From positions 66,351-130,350 of the forward strand of contig JAGGNK010007493.1 in assembly GCA_017590115.1 (NCBI GenBank): a stretch of DNA of 64,000 bases, given 5' to 3'. The DNA is from Montifringilla adamsi. Taxonomy: Eukaryota; Chordata; Aves; Passeriformes; Passeridae. The notes under the pieces were generated by a model. The model saw only the letters and a program-made list of their open reading frames with translations, made no database searches and had not been told where the DNA came from. Numbering within the stretch: position 1 is the first letter of the stretch; each line of letters opens with the position of its first letter. Both the position numbers and the translations under genes were made by a program. Positions 42,701 through 55,124 of the stretch are shown one piece after another.

Positions 42701-45700
42701 GGCACCAAGATACAATCAGTCAGTGTGGAATTCACTGAGAAATCATTTCTCTGAATACACAAATTAAACCCTCATTCAAATCCTTGGCACTGATTTTGTG
42801 ACTCATCTTGCACACAGTGAGCACAGCCAACTCATCTTTGCTTCAGTCCTTGCATTCTTGTGGATCTAAAATACTGTAGTCCCCTTCCAGGGCAGTCTTG
42901 GCACCCTGCAACCTTCCCAACCCCTGGAAAATAGTTCAGATACTCCTAATTCAGAGACAGAGAGGCAAGGGTTGGGTCCAGGGTGTGCTGCCCTTAGCAT
43001 CAATGTTTAGGAACAAACTGGGGAAAACTGGTACTTGAGACCTGTGCTATTGCTGCACTCTAAACAATTCTCTTCCAAAATGTTGGATTAAGTTAAAGGA
43101 AATGCAAACAGAAGCTTTTGGAGTCTCTTCACAAGCATTTTACACAAGGAATTAAGATCTACTAGCACTACAGGTACCAGCATTCCTGGGGTGTGCTCAA
43201 GGCACAGGGCTCACCCAAAGGTGTCCCTTCAGGGGAGGAGGAGACACACCATCTGTCCACTGATGCACAGCAAGAAGGAGATATTTCCCCCTCCTCTTTT
43301 CTTGGATACCATCGCTGTTGGCCTCAGTGGCTGCAGCAATCATCCCAGTGCTGGCCCCTGCTGGAGCTGGGCTGGGTCAGCCAAGGGCCCAGCCCGTGCT
43401 TCTCAACATCTCCAGGGATTCTCCAGCGACTTGGGGCACCTCTGCAGCAAGCCTGACAAGTTACCAGGAGCAGGCAGGCAGGTTTGTTCTGAGACAGGGA
43501 GCATTTGGAGCTGAGACCCAGCACAGAAAATCAGTTTTTCCTCCTTTCCCCTTCTCCTTCTCAGCTATACCCTGATTCAGGCTGTTTTGCTGCAGGTGCC
43601 TACTGAGGTCAGAGGTGTCAAGGCAGCAAGAGCTGAATCATTGCAATCATTTTTCCAGACTGATCTGGGGAGGTTTTGGGAGCAGAGAAGGGATTTTCGA
43701 TAAGTACTGACAGGTGAGTCCTGGTGGATCTGTCAGTGACCCTTGTAGGTGTTCAGCTCCTCCTCTATCAAAGCACTGAAGGAGGATTTGAGAACTTTTT
43801 AGGTCCCCACATTGGACAAAGGACTTCCAGAGCACAGGGTGTGTTGGATTAAATTATTTTCTGACCCAGAGATGGGATAACTGAGAGGCATTTTAAAAAC
43901 CTTTGTTCTGTTTTTTCTATGTAAACCTTCTATCAAACATTAAGAATTCTCTACAAATCCATTTCCCACAAGGGTGGGAAGTACAGAACTCTGCCCTGAC
44001 CCTTCCTGCTCTGTCTCTCAGCCTGCAGAGACCAAAACAAGTGTTGGAAATCAAAACCTACCAGCTTGTCATCCTCCTGAGAGACTCTCTGCAGGTAGGG
44101 AACAGTGGCCAGCTCAGCCATCGCCTGGGCCATCACCTGGGCCTGTTCCTCCCCTCTCTGCAGGCGGCTGAGCAGGCTGGCATGGTGGAACTGCTCAATG
44201 GCCCGTGCACAGGGGCCACGCTCATCCTGTGGACCCAGGGAAAGAGAGGAGGTGAGAGGAGAGGCACAGGGAACACGCTGGTCCTCGGAGTCCTGTGCCT
44301 CCAGGCTTCTCCTCGGTGTTCTCCTGCTCCTGCTCTGTGCCAGCCAGCACCTTTTGGGCCCTGCTGCTGGGACAGGCTTCAGAGAGGCAACAAGAAGAAT
44401 TTCTTGCCATGAGCTCTCCAGTAGGACTAGGAAAATAAAGATGTCGTGATAGATGGGAAGGGGAGACAGCAGATAACAAAGACAAACAGTTTTCTCCTTT
44501 GGAATTGGCTTTTCCATCAGCCCCTCCTGAACGTCTCCTGACTTTCCTGGGTGGCTTTTCCAGTCTCAGGGGAGAGGCTGAGGAAAGCATGCAGGGCATC
44601 AGCTCATGGTTTGGGTGCAGACAGGGCAGTCCAGGTTTGAAAGACAGAGCCTGGAGGAACTGAAGCCTGCAGGGGTGGTCTCTGGCCACCAGGCAGCCAG
44701 GAACATGGCACACTTGAAGCATGTTCCAGCTTCCCCAGCTTAGCCAGAGCCACGTGTGTATAAATGATGTCATGAACTTCAGGCTGGGTGGCTGCAAAAC
44801 AAAGTGGGCAGAATTGACTTCTCTGAAGTGTTGTCATGGTTTGATCAGCTTGGGTTTAGCATTGAGCTGGTTTGGTAAAAACCAGCCTGAGCAGAACAAG
44901 AAGCTGGATTGCACGTTTGCATCTTCAAATGAGGAAGAGAGCAGCAGAAAGAAATGTTTGTTCTGTTAAACCCCAAAGATTTTTTTTTTCCTCTCCAAGT
45001 AGCTTGTAAGGCTTGAGTGTGTAACTGAAGTTTGGCCATTTTTAATTTAGCTTACGTGTGATGGACATAAGGTGGAATCATGTTTGCAGCTTGAAGACAG
45101 TTGTGGAAGACTAAAAGAAACAAAAGTGGCCCAGTCTCTGTCAGGGCCATAAAGAGAGGCCATTCCCCAGCAGCACAGCAGCTCTGGCTCTGTGCCCATC
45201 TCTGCTCCCAGGCAGAAATGGCACTGCCCTCTGCTCCTTGGGTCAGAGGTTCCATCTTGCTGGGATCACTGAATGCTCTGAAAACTGAAGGGAAAGGGAA
45301 TATGTTTCCCCTGACAATGGACATGGACCTGGCAGCTGTTTTTTCCAACCCAGTGACTCTCTTTTCTCTCCTGGGGCTTTCCTCCTCTCTGTGGCAGCTC
45401 TCACAGCGATCCCTGGGGCTGGATATGAGCCCACAGGCCCCCAGTTCAGCCCAGTTCCCTGTCCTTGCTGCTCTGGAGATGGCACCAGGGAAGCCCTTGC
45501 CTAAGCCACGGGGCTGCTGTGCCAGCCTCCTTGGAGAAGAGGTCACTTGGCTGCTGCCTTACCTGGTGCTGGGGTTTCACCTGGGTTTTCTGGGAGTGCA
45601 CTTGGGTTTCAGCAAGAATATTTGAATGTCAGAGGAGAGGTGTAAAGCTGATAGAAAATACTGCTGTGTGGGAGCACTGTAAATTCCTACAGTGGGGACT

Positions 45701-48700
45701 GTAGCAGCACTCTGCTCTCATCTCTGACAGGATGAGTTTCTTTTCCCTGTGCCCTGAAAACCAGACCACTCTGCTTATCTCTGCTTGAACTGTGTGGTCC
45801 TGTTCCTCCAAATTCATTTACAGAAGAGGGGAGTCATGGGGAGTGCAAAACCTCCCTGGTTTCAAAGTTCCTTCTCTTCCTGTTACTCTTTTGAGACTGT
45901 AATAGTTGCAATAGAGGAATCTCACCTCCAAAAGCAAAGAGAGAATTGGGGGGGGGGATCAAAAAAAATTTTAAAATGGCAGTTCTTCTGGGACTTTCAG
46001 AAAGACCAGGATTTTATTGTGTTGCAAGTATCCAACCCAGACTGTTTGTAGTTGTAGCTTTGAAGGGAACAGATCCTCCCCTTTCCCAGAGCTGCCACTT
46101 GCATTACTCTGCACATCAGGAGCTGGGGCTTTTGGTCATCCAGAGCCAAGAGGAAAGGGCTTCAGGAAAGTACTACAAAGAAGCAGCTGTGTTTCCTCAG
46201 GGCTGTCTGCCCTCCATCCCCTCCACTTCCCTCAGGCCAGTGTGGATGCTTTTGGCCAAGCTCTGCACACAAGCTCCAGTGCTCACTGCTGCTACAAGGA
46301 AAGGAGTCTGAGCTTCCCCAGATCTCCAGCTCATGTTTCTTTGCTCAGCAGAATAATTAAAGAATTGCCTGGAAACAGACTCATCTATGTGTAAATTTAG
46401 TTGTTGACCCTTGTGCTAATTGTCAGCCCCGGTGCTAAAAGCTGTGCCCATTATGGCAGAAGGGGTGGAGCAGAGGTAACCACCATCATCTGGCACACGA
46501 GAAGGTTACTTCACACCTTCACTCAGTAGGGATCTGGATCTCAGTCACTAGAAATGCTTCAAGAAGCAGTGATGGACTCCTGATGGAGCTCGGGGTGGGA
46601 GGTGCAGTCTACTGTGGGTATGAAATAAGAGTGAGGAACTGTGTTGGTGGTTGTGTGCAGCAGGGGTATGATATCACATGCAATAAAGATGGGAGGAAAT
46701 TGCATGCAGAGGGACTTCCAAGAAGCTGTGGTCGCTGTTAAGCCATTAGGACTGGTTTTTAAAAGTCTGAACCCACCAGACCTCTGTTCCTAATGCAACA
46801 CGGAGCATTTCTGGACACTGCAGGAGCAGGAGCAGCAGGAGTTACCCCCCAAAAGCACATGTTCTTCCCACACACCACACACCAGAAAAGGGAATGGGAT
46901 ACTCACCTTTATCTTGGAGCTTCCTATAAAAGCCATGGCTGCCATGATCCTTTGCCCAGTGTTCTGCCAAAATGTTTCTGCTTCTTCCTCCATGCTGGGA
47001 CTGAAAGTTATTTTCTGGCCTAGGAAGTGAAATCACAGAACCACAGAGGCTGTGTTTATTCATCTCCATTTTCAGATCCATTTTAGGGGATCTGGAAGGA
47101 TGTTGGGTGAACTGGAGGAGGAGTGAAGGGGCTGGGAAGAGCTGCCTGGGCCGTCAGGGCTGGAAATGGGTCCCGAGACACCCCTCACCCCCTCATTTAG
47201 TAAGGATTGTGGGGGTCACCCCCGGGCCAGGCCAGTTCTTGAGCAACTTAGCACACCTGGAAAGACTGGCAGTTTTTGGGTTACAAGCTTCTCCACAGTT
47301 TTTCCAATCTCTTTGTTCCTGAAGCCCAGAGTCAGTAAGTACTGCTGGCCAGGATGAGATTCAGCCTCCTCTGGCAACAGGTGAATTCCATGAGGATCTG
47401 CACAGGGAAAGGAAAATAATTTCCACTGTTACATTTCTTTTCGGCTGTAAGAGAAGTTACTTTTTGGGAGAAAAATACGAGAAGTCTAAGAAGGAGTGAA
47501 ATGGTCTCCAGAAACCTTCCCAAAACTCAGACGACAAAACCAACACATCCAGCCCTCACTGGGCTTTGAATCTTAGGGCTCTGCAGCCTTTTGCATCAAC
47601 AACTCAAATTTTGCTGATGCCTGAGATGAAGCATACTCTGCCCAATTCCCCACAGTGGTGGAAGTGTCTGAGGGCCAAGCAGCTCAAACTCTCCAGCTCT
47701 CTCCAACTCTTTTGAATTCAGCTGCACAAACCCAGTCCACAGTGCTTAAGGGCAGCTGAAACCTGCTGTTACCTGTAAATATGTGCTGCACGTAGTCAGG
47801 GTACTTCTCTGCAAAGGTTTTGTTGGCCTCCTTGATCTTGTCAGCCTTGTCCTCTTTCTCAAAAGGTGTGTACAGAGCAGAAAAAGAGACTTCTCCACTG
47901 AGGGCCTCTTGAGTCATAGCCTAAAAAAGGGCAGAGAAATTATAAATTTCATGCTGGATAGAGTCTAGTTAAAAAAAAAAACCAAAAAAAACCAAACAAC
48001 TAGGTGGTTTGGAAGGATACTCCATGAACCTCCATCTTCAAGGAGGAGACAAGGACAAGAGAAACTTTTTCAGATGGAGAGAAAAAATGATTCCATGCTC
48101 TCTGAAAGTCACATCAGGAAGACTTGCGAAAAAAATGCCTTCATCAGCTGTATCAGAGTTGTTGTGTCAGGGGAGGTTTGGGTTGGATGTGGGGACAGGC
48201 TCTTCCCCCAGAGGGTGGTCGGGCACTGGAACAGGCTCCCTGGGGAAGGGGTCACAGCTCCAGGCCTGACGGAGCTCCAGGAGCAGCTGGACATCACCTC
48301 AGGCACAGGGTGTGACCCTTGGGAATGGCCCTGTGCAGGGCCAGGAGTTGGGGTTCCTCAGCCATCCTTGGGGGCCCCTCCCTGCTGGGAAGGATGGAAG
48401 TTCGACAAGAAAGTCTCACGGATACGTGTGCTTGGCAGAAAGATCTCTGAATGTAGAACCCGAGAACGGAATAGAGATGGAAGCAGGTTTTGATCTAGAA
48501 GAACAACAGATGTGTAAATTGACGTTTGCTGAGCCGGTCTTGCTGGACAACAAAGAAAGCAAAGGTTATGTCGAGATGGAAAGAGGTTTTATGACTTAGA
48601 GCAAGGGATAAGCTGACCACAAACAAAAGGATGTTTTTACCAAGCAGAAAGATACCACAGGCAAACAAGACATGTCCATGTGGCAAGTAGAAAAAAGGTC

Positions 48701-51700
48701 TTAAGAATTTTCCACTGCAAGAAAACTGAAAAGCAACTTTAAGCTTAAACTGTGCCATACTAACCCATGTGGTTGGGTAGTATTGACCATAATATGGTAA
48801 TGACAGTAGTTATGGTAGGTTAGAGGTAAAAGTAAAGGGATAGATTGCTTGTTATCTACTAAGATGCTTAGCAAAGAAAAATATATAATGCAATATAACC
48901 AAAACTGAAGGGTCTTCAGGCTTGTCTGCAGCTGGAGCTGACAGCTGTAGGTGCAGGCTCTGTCAGCCACAACCCGTGACTGCTGTAACATCTTGGATAC
49001 AATGAACTGCATTTTGTGTACAATAAACAGCAGTTTGTATAGAATAAAGTGCAGTTTGTATACAATAAGCAGCATTTTTATACTATAAACTGCAGTTTGT
49101 GTGCAATAAACTGTATTTTGTATACAATGAAGTGCATTTTGTATACTGTAAACTGCAGTTTGTATAGAATAAAGTGCAGTTTGTATACAATAAGCAGCAT
49201 TTTGTATACAATAAATTGCATTTTGTATACAATAAAGTGCATTTTGTGTACTATAAGCTGCAGTTTGTGTACAATAGACTGCATTTTGTATACAATAAGA
49301 AGCAATTTGTATACAATAAACAACATTTTGTATGCTATAAACTGCATTTTGTATACAATAAACAGCAGTTTGTATGCAATAAGCAGCATTTTGTATACAA
49401 TAAACAATTTATTAATTTTGTATACATTTTGTACACAATAAAGTGCAGTTTGTATACTGTAAACTACAGTTTGTATACAATAAGCAGCATTTTGTATGCA
49501 ATAAAGTGCATTTTGTATACTATAAACTGCAGTTTGTGTACAATAAAGTGCAGTTTGTATACCATAAGCAGCATTTCGTATACAATAAACTGCATTTTGT
49601 GTACAATAAACTGCATTTTGTATACTGTAAACTGCAGTTTGTATACAATAAAGTGCATTTTGTATACAATAAACAACATTTAGCATACTGTAAACAGCAA
49701 TTTGTATACAATAAAGCGCAGTTTGTATACAATAAACAACACTTTGCATACTGTAAACTGCAGTTTGTATACAACAAGCAGCATTTTGTATACAATAATT
49801 TGCATTTTGTATACTATAAACTGCAGTTTGTGTACAATAAGCAGCAGTTTGTGTACCATAAGCAGCATTTCGTATACAATAAAGTGCATTTCGTAAACCA
49901 TGAAGTGCATTTTGCATACTATAAACTGCAGTTTGTGTACAATAAAGCGCAGTTTGTATACAATAATTTGCATTTTGTATACTATAAACTGCAGTTTGTG
50001 TACAATAAAGCGCAGTTTGTATACAATAATTTGCATTTTGTATACAATGAAGTGCATTTTGCATACTATAAACTGCAGTTTGTGTACAATAAAGCACAGT
50101 TTGTGTACCATAAGCGGCATTTCGTGTACAATAAACTGCAGTTTGCAGCATTTCGTGTACAATAAACTGCAGTTTGTGTACAATAAAGCACAGTTTGTGT
50201 ACCATAAGCAGCATTTCGTGTACAATAAGCTGCATTTTGTATACAATAAAGTGCATTTCGTATACCATGAAGTGCATTTTGAAGAGCAGTGCCCGTCCCT
50301 CCTCGCTGTTACCTGCCAGTAGAGCTGCAGGAGGTCGCTGGTGTCCGGCCGCGCGCCCTCGGCCAGCACGTACAGACACTGCGCCACCATGGCGCTCCTG
50401 GGGACAGAGACAGGAGTGGGCACGCAGGCAAGGGGCTCTGGGCCACGCTGTGCTGTTCAAAGAGTGGCAGGTGAGCTTTATACCAGAGGTTACACACAAC
50501 TCCCCGGCCTTGTCCAGCTTTCGGGCAAGCATCAGCAAACGCATTTTCAGCTCCCTGAACTGCCTGCCAGCCAGCAGCCTCGGATGTCACTTAGGGCCAC
50601 AGCTGGATTGTTCCTTACAGCAGCTGGGAGGACTGGAGCTCTGCCGCCCCTGAGGTCACACACACACAAAGCCAGTGCAAAGCTGCCACGGGTTTGGGCA
50701 AAGCCTGGCTGTCGGGGGATGCGTCACTGCTGAGAGCTGCAAGGAAAGGGATGCAGAGGAGCTCTCTGAGCAGCAGAAGTACCTGGCAGCCTCCGAGTAT
50801 CTGTGCAGGCACCGAAAGCAGGCAGCCTGGCGCAGGTGATTGCAGAAGTGAGAGGGGTTCTGAATGATGCTCCTTGGGGAGAGAAGAGGGGTGGACAAGG
50901 TTAGGCTGGGATTTCTTACACCACTAAGGCTCCTAAGAATCAAGTGGTGACTGAGGTAGATTCCATATGCACTTCTGCTCCATAACTCAGTGCTACATCT
51001 CAAATGTCAGGCGAACTCTTTGTCTCTGTCTCCCTCTCCCTGTCTCTCCAGCTGTGATTGATGAAGAAAACATTACCAAAAATATTACTTAAAGGTTAAT
51101 TTCATTGTGGTTTTATCCTAAATGCAATTTCATTAGGGGTTTATGTATTGCTCTAGAAAAAATGCTTCAGGGATAATATTCTCTCTTGCCTTTGGCATGT
51201 AGGTATCAGAAGCAAAACTGCCACAGCACAAGTTCTTGTTAACCCCCAGCTGCCCAAACAGGAGCAGCAGGTGTCTGGCCCATCTCCCTGGAAGAACTGT
51301 GCACCTGGAATGTATCACAAGGTGAACCTGAGATATTTTGAAATATTTTCTGTACAAGGCATAGGTGCAGCATGGGCAAACCTTGGCCTGTGTGTCAGAC
51401 TCTTCAACAGATGCCATTAGTCCGACCTAAGCACCAGCTCCACGTGTAAGGTGTGTTCTCTTGATTCCTCTCTTCTCACTGTTAGGCTGATTCTTCCTGC
51501 ACAACATTCATTCCTAGTCTTTGTTTCATTTTGGATTTCAGTCTGAGCAGTGAATCCAATCCTTGTTTCCTCTTACCTGTGGGAATGATGCAGAGCAAGG
51601 CCAGGCTGCCCCAGTTTTAAGTAGCAGATGACAAGCTTTGACTCAATCCAGCTGGCAAGCCTGGAAATATCATCTGGAGAGGACTTCAAGGGATCCTCTA

Positions 51701-53245
51701 GAGCAAAGCCTTTACTGCAAAGCTGCACATGAAACAAAACCACGATTTCCAAAAATTAGAATACACCATTTGCTGGCTGGAAGCACTTTTTGTGACTGAT
51801 CAGTGGAGAAAACTGAGGTCTAATAGACTCTGGCTTTAACTAAAGTCAGCATTACAAAAATCAGTACAGAGGACAGAAAGGTCTTTCAGGGATGTTCTGG
51901 GATTTTTGTTTCTGAGAGTTGGATTTAGAGGCTGCTGAGAAGTGCCAGCCCTACAGTTCTGTGATGTCCCAATCAGTCTGTCTGCAACCCCAGGGATGAA
52001 TTCCCTCATCCATTTTCCTGGAATGTCCATTCACCAGCCTTTCCTCTCAGGAGGAGACATATCCTCCTTTCTTCTTTAGTGACCTGTGGTGCTGTTCCTA
52101 CCACAGTTCATTTCAGAACATAGGGGGCAAAAAAGCACTTAAAAGGGTTGACAATTTATCATTTTACTCACTGACCGCTATAATATTTATTGCTTTAAAA
52201 ATTACTTCAATATTGTAGAGAAAAAAAAAAAAAGAATAGGATATTTGCCTGTGAACTGGAAAGCCCTAATATTTGACAAATGCTTTTGAAAGAAGTTTGG
52301 CAGAACAGTGCTAAAAAAAAGTGCAGTCCCTTTCTCAGAGTTTCAAGTGCCTGGCTGATGGTATTGGAGTCAGAGTGGAGAGAAAGCATTAGCTGGGGCA
52401 GAGTGAAAACTCCCTAGTTTTTGAAAGGACATTTGTTGCTGATAGAGCTAAGATTAAAGAGAGGAGCATTTTTTTAACTCTAGGTGATTTGAATTTCCTC
52501 CACACATCAATAACACTTAAGAACTTGGAGAAAGGTACAAAATTACCTGACATTCTTTGGTTCAGTCCAACACTTCCCCCCTTCTGTGGTTTATTTACAA
52601 CTCCCAATTTTCAGATTCCAGGCGAAATCACATCTCAGCATTTCTCTCCCACCCCAGGCACTCCAGGTTGGTACCCCTGGTTCCCTTCACTATTCCTGCC
52701 CCAGGGAGTGCGGGCACAGCCCTGGCCGTGCTGTGCAGGGGTCACACCTGCTGTGGGGTCACAGCCCTTTAGCCCCGTACCTCCAGAGCTGTGGAGAACT
52801 TGGCGGCGGCCGCCGCGAAATCGCGCTGCCGGCACCGAGCGCTGCCATCCTGCAGGGCTGCCCGCAGCCCCGTGCCAGCGCGGTGCCACCGGCTGTCCCC
52901 CGGGCCTTGGGCAGGAGCCTGAGCCGCTGCTGGTGGCCCTGCTGGTGGCACCGCTGGTGGCCTTGCTGCTGGCACCACTGGTGGCACTGCAGGCGCCACC
53001 GGCTCGCCGGACTCGAACTCGGTGTCCACCTCATCGGCGCGGATCAACTCTGCTTCTATTTCCCAGAGTCTGGAGAGAGGGATGTGAAGCGGAGGGCTTG
53101 GGAATGTCCCTGTGCCACTCTCTGCTGCTGGTGCTTCTGCTTTTGTCCCCAACATGTAGCCAAGGCTTCCTGCTTTCCGCTTACGGCTGGCTCTGTCTGC
53201 GCCGCTCGGGGGTCGTTCTTTGGGTTCTTTTGCCTCCTGCCACGC
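39764..53245 (-). CDS. SPATA16: SPATA16-like TPR protein, ten coding exons (5' end not found)
   Basis: SPATA16 is a testis TPR protein needed for acrosome formation. Exons in transcript order: 53245-52781, 51722-51577, 50872-50783, 50397-50313, 47920-47773, 47397-47257, 47019-46907, 44226-44062, 42696-42619, 39970-39764. All phases agree; about 545 residues plus a missing N-terminus (human 569, from memory). Matches in order: PLHIPL, a TPR-like helix pair (ARCRQRDFAAAAAKFSTALE then LCSKG), IESKLVICYLKLGQPGLALHHS, NHLRQAACFRC with RYSEAAR, the Leu-Tyr-Trp-Gln end of the fourth exon, SALYTPFEKEDKADKI, QQYLLTLGFRNK, QAMAELATVPYLQ, LIADAMDILAGRR. The 53245 exon begins at a CTGCAG acceptor in phase 0, so an upstream exon exists. 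The first exon carries a Pro/Ala-rich insertion. Whether this is the orthologue or a paralogue cannot be told here. Confidence 0.85.
40390..42070 (-). mobile_element. LTR-retroelement remnants in the last SPATA16-like intron
   Basis: AT-rich segments at about 40400-40650 and 41545-42070 have the look of avian ERV LTRs. On the minus strand one ends 'tccacaga' a few bases before TGGTGCCCC, the form of a primer-binding site for tRNA-Met. Termini and internal genes were not identified. Confidence 0.35.
41490..41540 (+). tRNA. 3' half of an elongator tRNA-Met(CAT), including CCA; not a functional gene
   Basis: Reads 'gtcagtctcataatctgaag' (anticodon arm with CAT), then 'gttgtgagttcgatcctcac' (T arm with GTTCGATCC) and 'atggggcacca'. 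The D arm and 5' acceptor strand are absent upstream. The genomic CCA shows it came from mature tRNA by reverse transcription, either as a retropseudogene or as an unusually long minus-strand primer-binding site. Confidence 0.75.
42697..44061. other. SPATA16-like intron, nothing else seen
   Basis: Unique-looking sequence; no repeat family, RNA gene or further exon was recognised. Confidence 0.4.
44227..46906. other. SPATA16-like intron, nothing else seen
   Basis: Unique-looking sequence of ordinary composition. No further exon or identifiable mobile element. Confidence 0.4.
48145..48400 (+). mobile_element. CR1 LINE 3' fragment
   Basis: Contains 'ggggaggtttgggttggatg', 'ttcccccagagggtggtcgg', 'gcactggaacaggctccctg' and 'ctgacggagctccaggagca', the 3' end of another CR1 subfamily. 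It lies in the intron between the SPATA16-like exons at 50313 and 47920. Confidence 0.85.
48480..49010 (+). mobile_element. Probable LTR fragment feeding into a minisatellite
   Basis: AT-rich sequence passing through 'cttgtctgcagctggagctg' and 'gctgtaacatcttggataca' to 'atgaactgcatttt'. The layout (short R/U5-like block then a near AATAAA at the junction) suggests an ERV LTR 3' end. The repeat unit of the following array resembles this end. Confidence 0.45.
49011..50283. repeat. 1.3-kb palindromic 24-base minisatellite
   Basis: Unit 'gtatacaataaactgcagtt' plus 'tgt' with variants. Many units hold the perfect palindromes AAACTGCAGTTT and TGTATACA. Self-complementarity explains why most frames are open on both strands. 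The array stops about 25 bases before the donor of the SPATA16-like exon at 50313-50397. Confidence 0.93.
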
Positions 53246-53298
53246 CTGCAGGAGAGGGAGTGGGAGGTGAGGGGAGAATAATGGGATTTAAAGTCATT

Positions 53299-53610
53299 TC
53301 AGAGAATCCCAGAATGGTTTGGCTTGGAAGGGACCTCAAAGGTTATCTCATTCCAACTCTTTGCCGTGGGCAGGGACACTTCTGCTATCCCAGGCTGCTC
53401 CAAGCCTGTCCAGCCTGGCCTTGGACACTGCCAGGGATCCAGGGGCAGCCACAGCTGCTCTGGGCACCCTGTGCCAGGGCCTCTGCACCCTCACAGCCAA
53501 GAGTTTCTTCCTCATGTCCAATCTAAATCTCTTTCGGCTTAAAGCCATTCCCCCTTGTGCTTGTCACAGCTTGCCTTTGCCAAATGTCCCAGGAGAACGT
53601 TGTTTTGTTC
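53299..53610 (-). mobile_element. CR1 LINE 3' fragment, minus orientation
   Basis: Begins 'gagaatcccagaatggtttg' then 'gcttggaagggacctcaaag' and includes 'cctgtccagcctggccttgg' and 'gtttcttcctcatgtccaat', the reverse complement of a common avian CR1 end. Confidence 0.9.
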
Positions 53611-54599
53611 CCAGAAATGATTTCTGACAATGCTTTACCATGGATTTTAGCACCAAACAAGATGTCATGAAGGGGCAATGTGTTAAAATTAGTTGCCTTC
53701 CATTCTTTTAACTTTACTGGATGCATTGAGATAAATGTGTTTGGAACATCTTATTAAATTAAACTGGATGAAGAAAAAAACCTAGAATTAAATAAAATGC
53801 AAGTGTCAGGGGGAAAAAAATGTCTTTTCATAGTCTGGAGTGGAGATCTAATGTTCCTTCTGTGCTTTATCCTGCTAAGAGGAGGGCAGGTATTGTGTCC
53901 TATTCCAAAGTACCATTTGAGCTGCCTCTTCTGATCCCAGCAAGAACGGGTGTTCGTTCATGGAGAACCAATTTCAGAATCTGCTTAAACATATGAAATC
54001 CATTTCTACTCTGAGCACTTTGCTTGTGCTTGGGACACGTATTACCGTGATTACACTGAAATTAAGTTACACATCAGAGATCAGGTTCCTGTTCTATTTG
54101 TTCGTGTTCACCACCAAAGATGTTGTTAAACTGATGGAACAGAGGAAAGAAGTCTCTTCTGGGGTTAAAATGGGGATCCAGAAATCAGGCACAGAGAAAT
54201 GAACCCCACTCAGGGACACAGAGGAGAGCCATGGCCGAGCAGCTTCTCCCTTGCAGGGTTCCTGCAGTTCTCTTCCCCTTAGGGAATTCCCATTTCAAAA
54301 GGGTCCTGAGCCAGCTCAGCACAGCTGGACTCACCTCAGGGGCTCTTGAGGAAGGTTCCTGTTGAAGAAGCATCTGGGAAGGGAACTGCTGGCTCAGTCC
54401 AAGCTCCTGGAAGAACACAGGGATGAGCACACTCAGGTTTGCATGGCTGTCCCTGAGGACCTTGGTCCTCAATGTTTTTCCAGCCTATCCCAGCTCAGGA
54501 ATTCCTGCTCAGCTCTTCCTCCCCTCCTTGGGAATCCTTTCAGCCCTGGCCTTTGAAAATGGAACAAACAGAAGCTGCTGGAAGAGGCCTTACTTGATG
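53611..54599. other. No gene recognised
   Basis: Mixed unique sequence between two CR1 fragments. The minus-strand frame at 54185-54472 has no recognisable homology. Confidence 0.4.
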
Positions 54600-54990
54600 A
54601 GAGCACCAGAAGGGAATTTGTTCTGAGCCCCATTCCACCTGGCCTTGAACACTTCCAGGACAACTCTGTTTGCTGTGGGCAACCTGTGCCACGGCCTCTC
54701 CACCCTCCTCACCGTTCCTCCTCCAGTCAGGAATTTCTTCCCAAGATCCAGTTGAACCCTGCCCTTTATCGGTTGGAAGCCATTCCCCTTGTGCTGTCCC
54801 TGCAGGTCCTTGTCCAAAGCCCCTCCCCAGCTCTCCCTGAGTCCCTCCAGGGGCTGGAAGAAGCTCTAAGGTTTCTCCTGAGCCTTCTTCAGGCAGAGAG
54901 GTGCCAGCTCTTGCAGCCTTTCCCACAGCAGAAATGCTCCAGGCCCCCAGCACCCTCTGATCCCTCCTGTGGGCTCCTCTGGGCCACAAG
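54600..54990 (-). mobile_element. CR1 LINE fragment, minus orientation
   Basis: Contains 'aatttcttcccaagatccag', 'ttggaagccattccccttgt' and 'tctcctgagccttcttcagg', typical reverse-complement CR1 3' segments. Confidence 0.8.
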
Positions 54991-55124
54991 GAATCATCTG
55001 GGAGGGGACAGGGAGAAACCCATGGCAGTGTCTGGGCAGTGCTGGGGCTGGGCTGTAAACTGGGGTGCTGGGAATGCAAGGAAAAGCTGTGCCCTCCTTA
55101 GTGCCCGCAGTGATGGGAGATGTG

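Noticed and set aside
49078..50544. 488-residue minus-strand Tyr/Cys-rich frame
   Set aside because: Translation of the palindromic minisatellite; equally long frames occur on the plus strand for the same reason.
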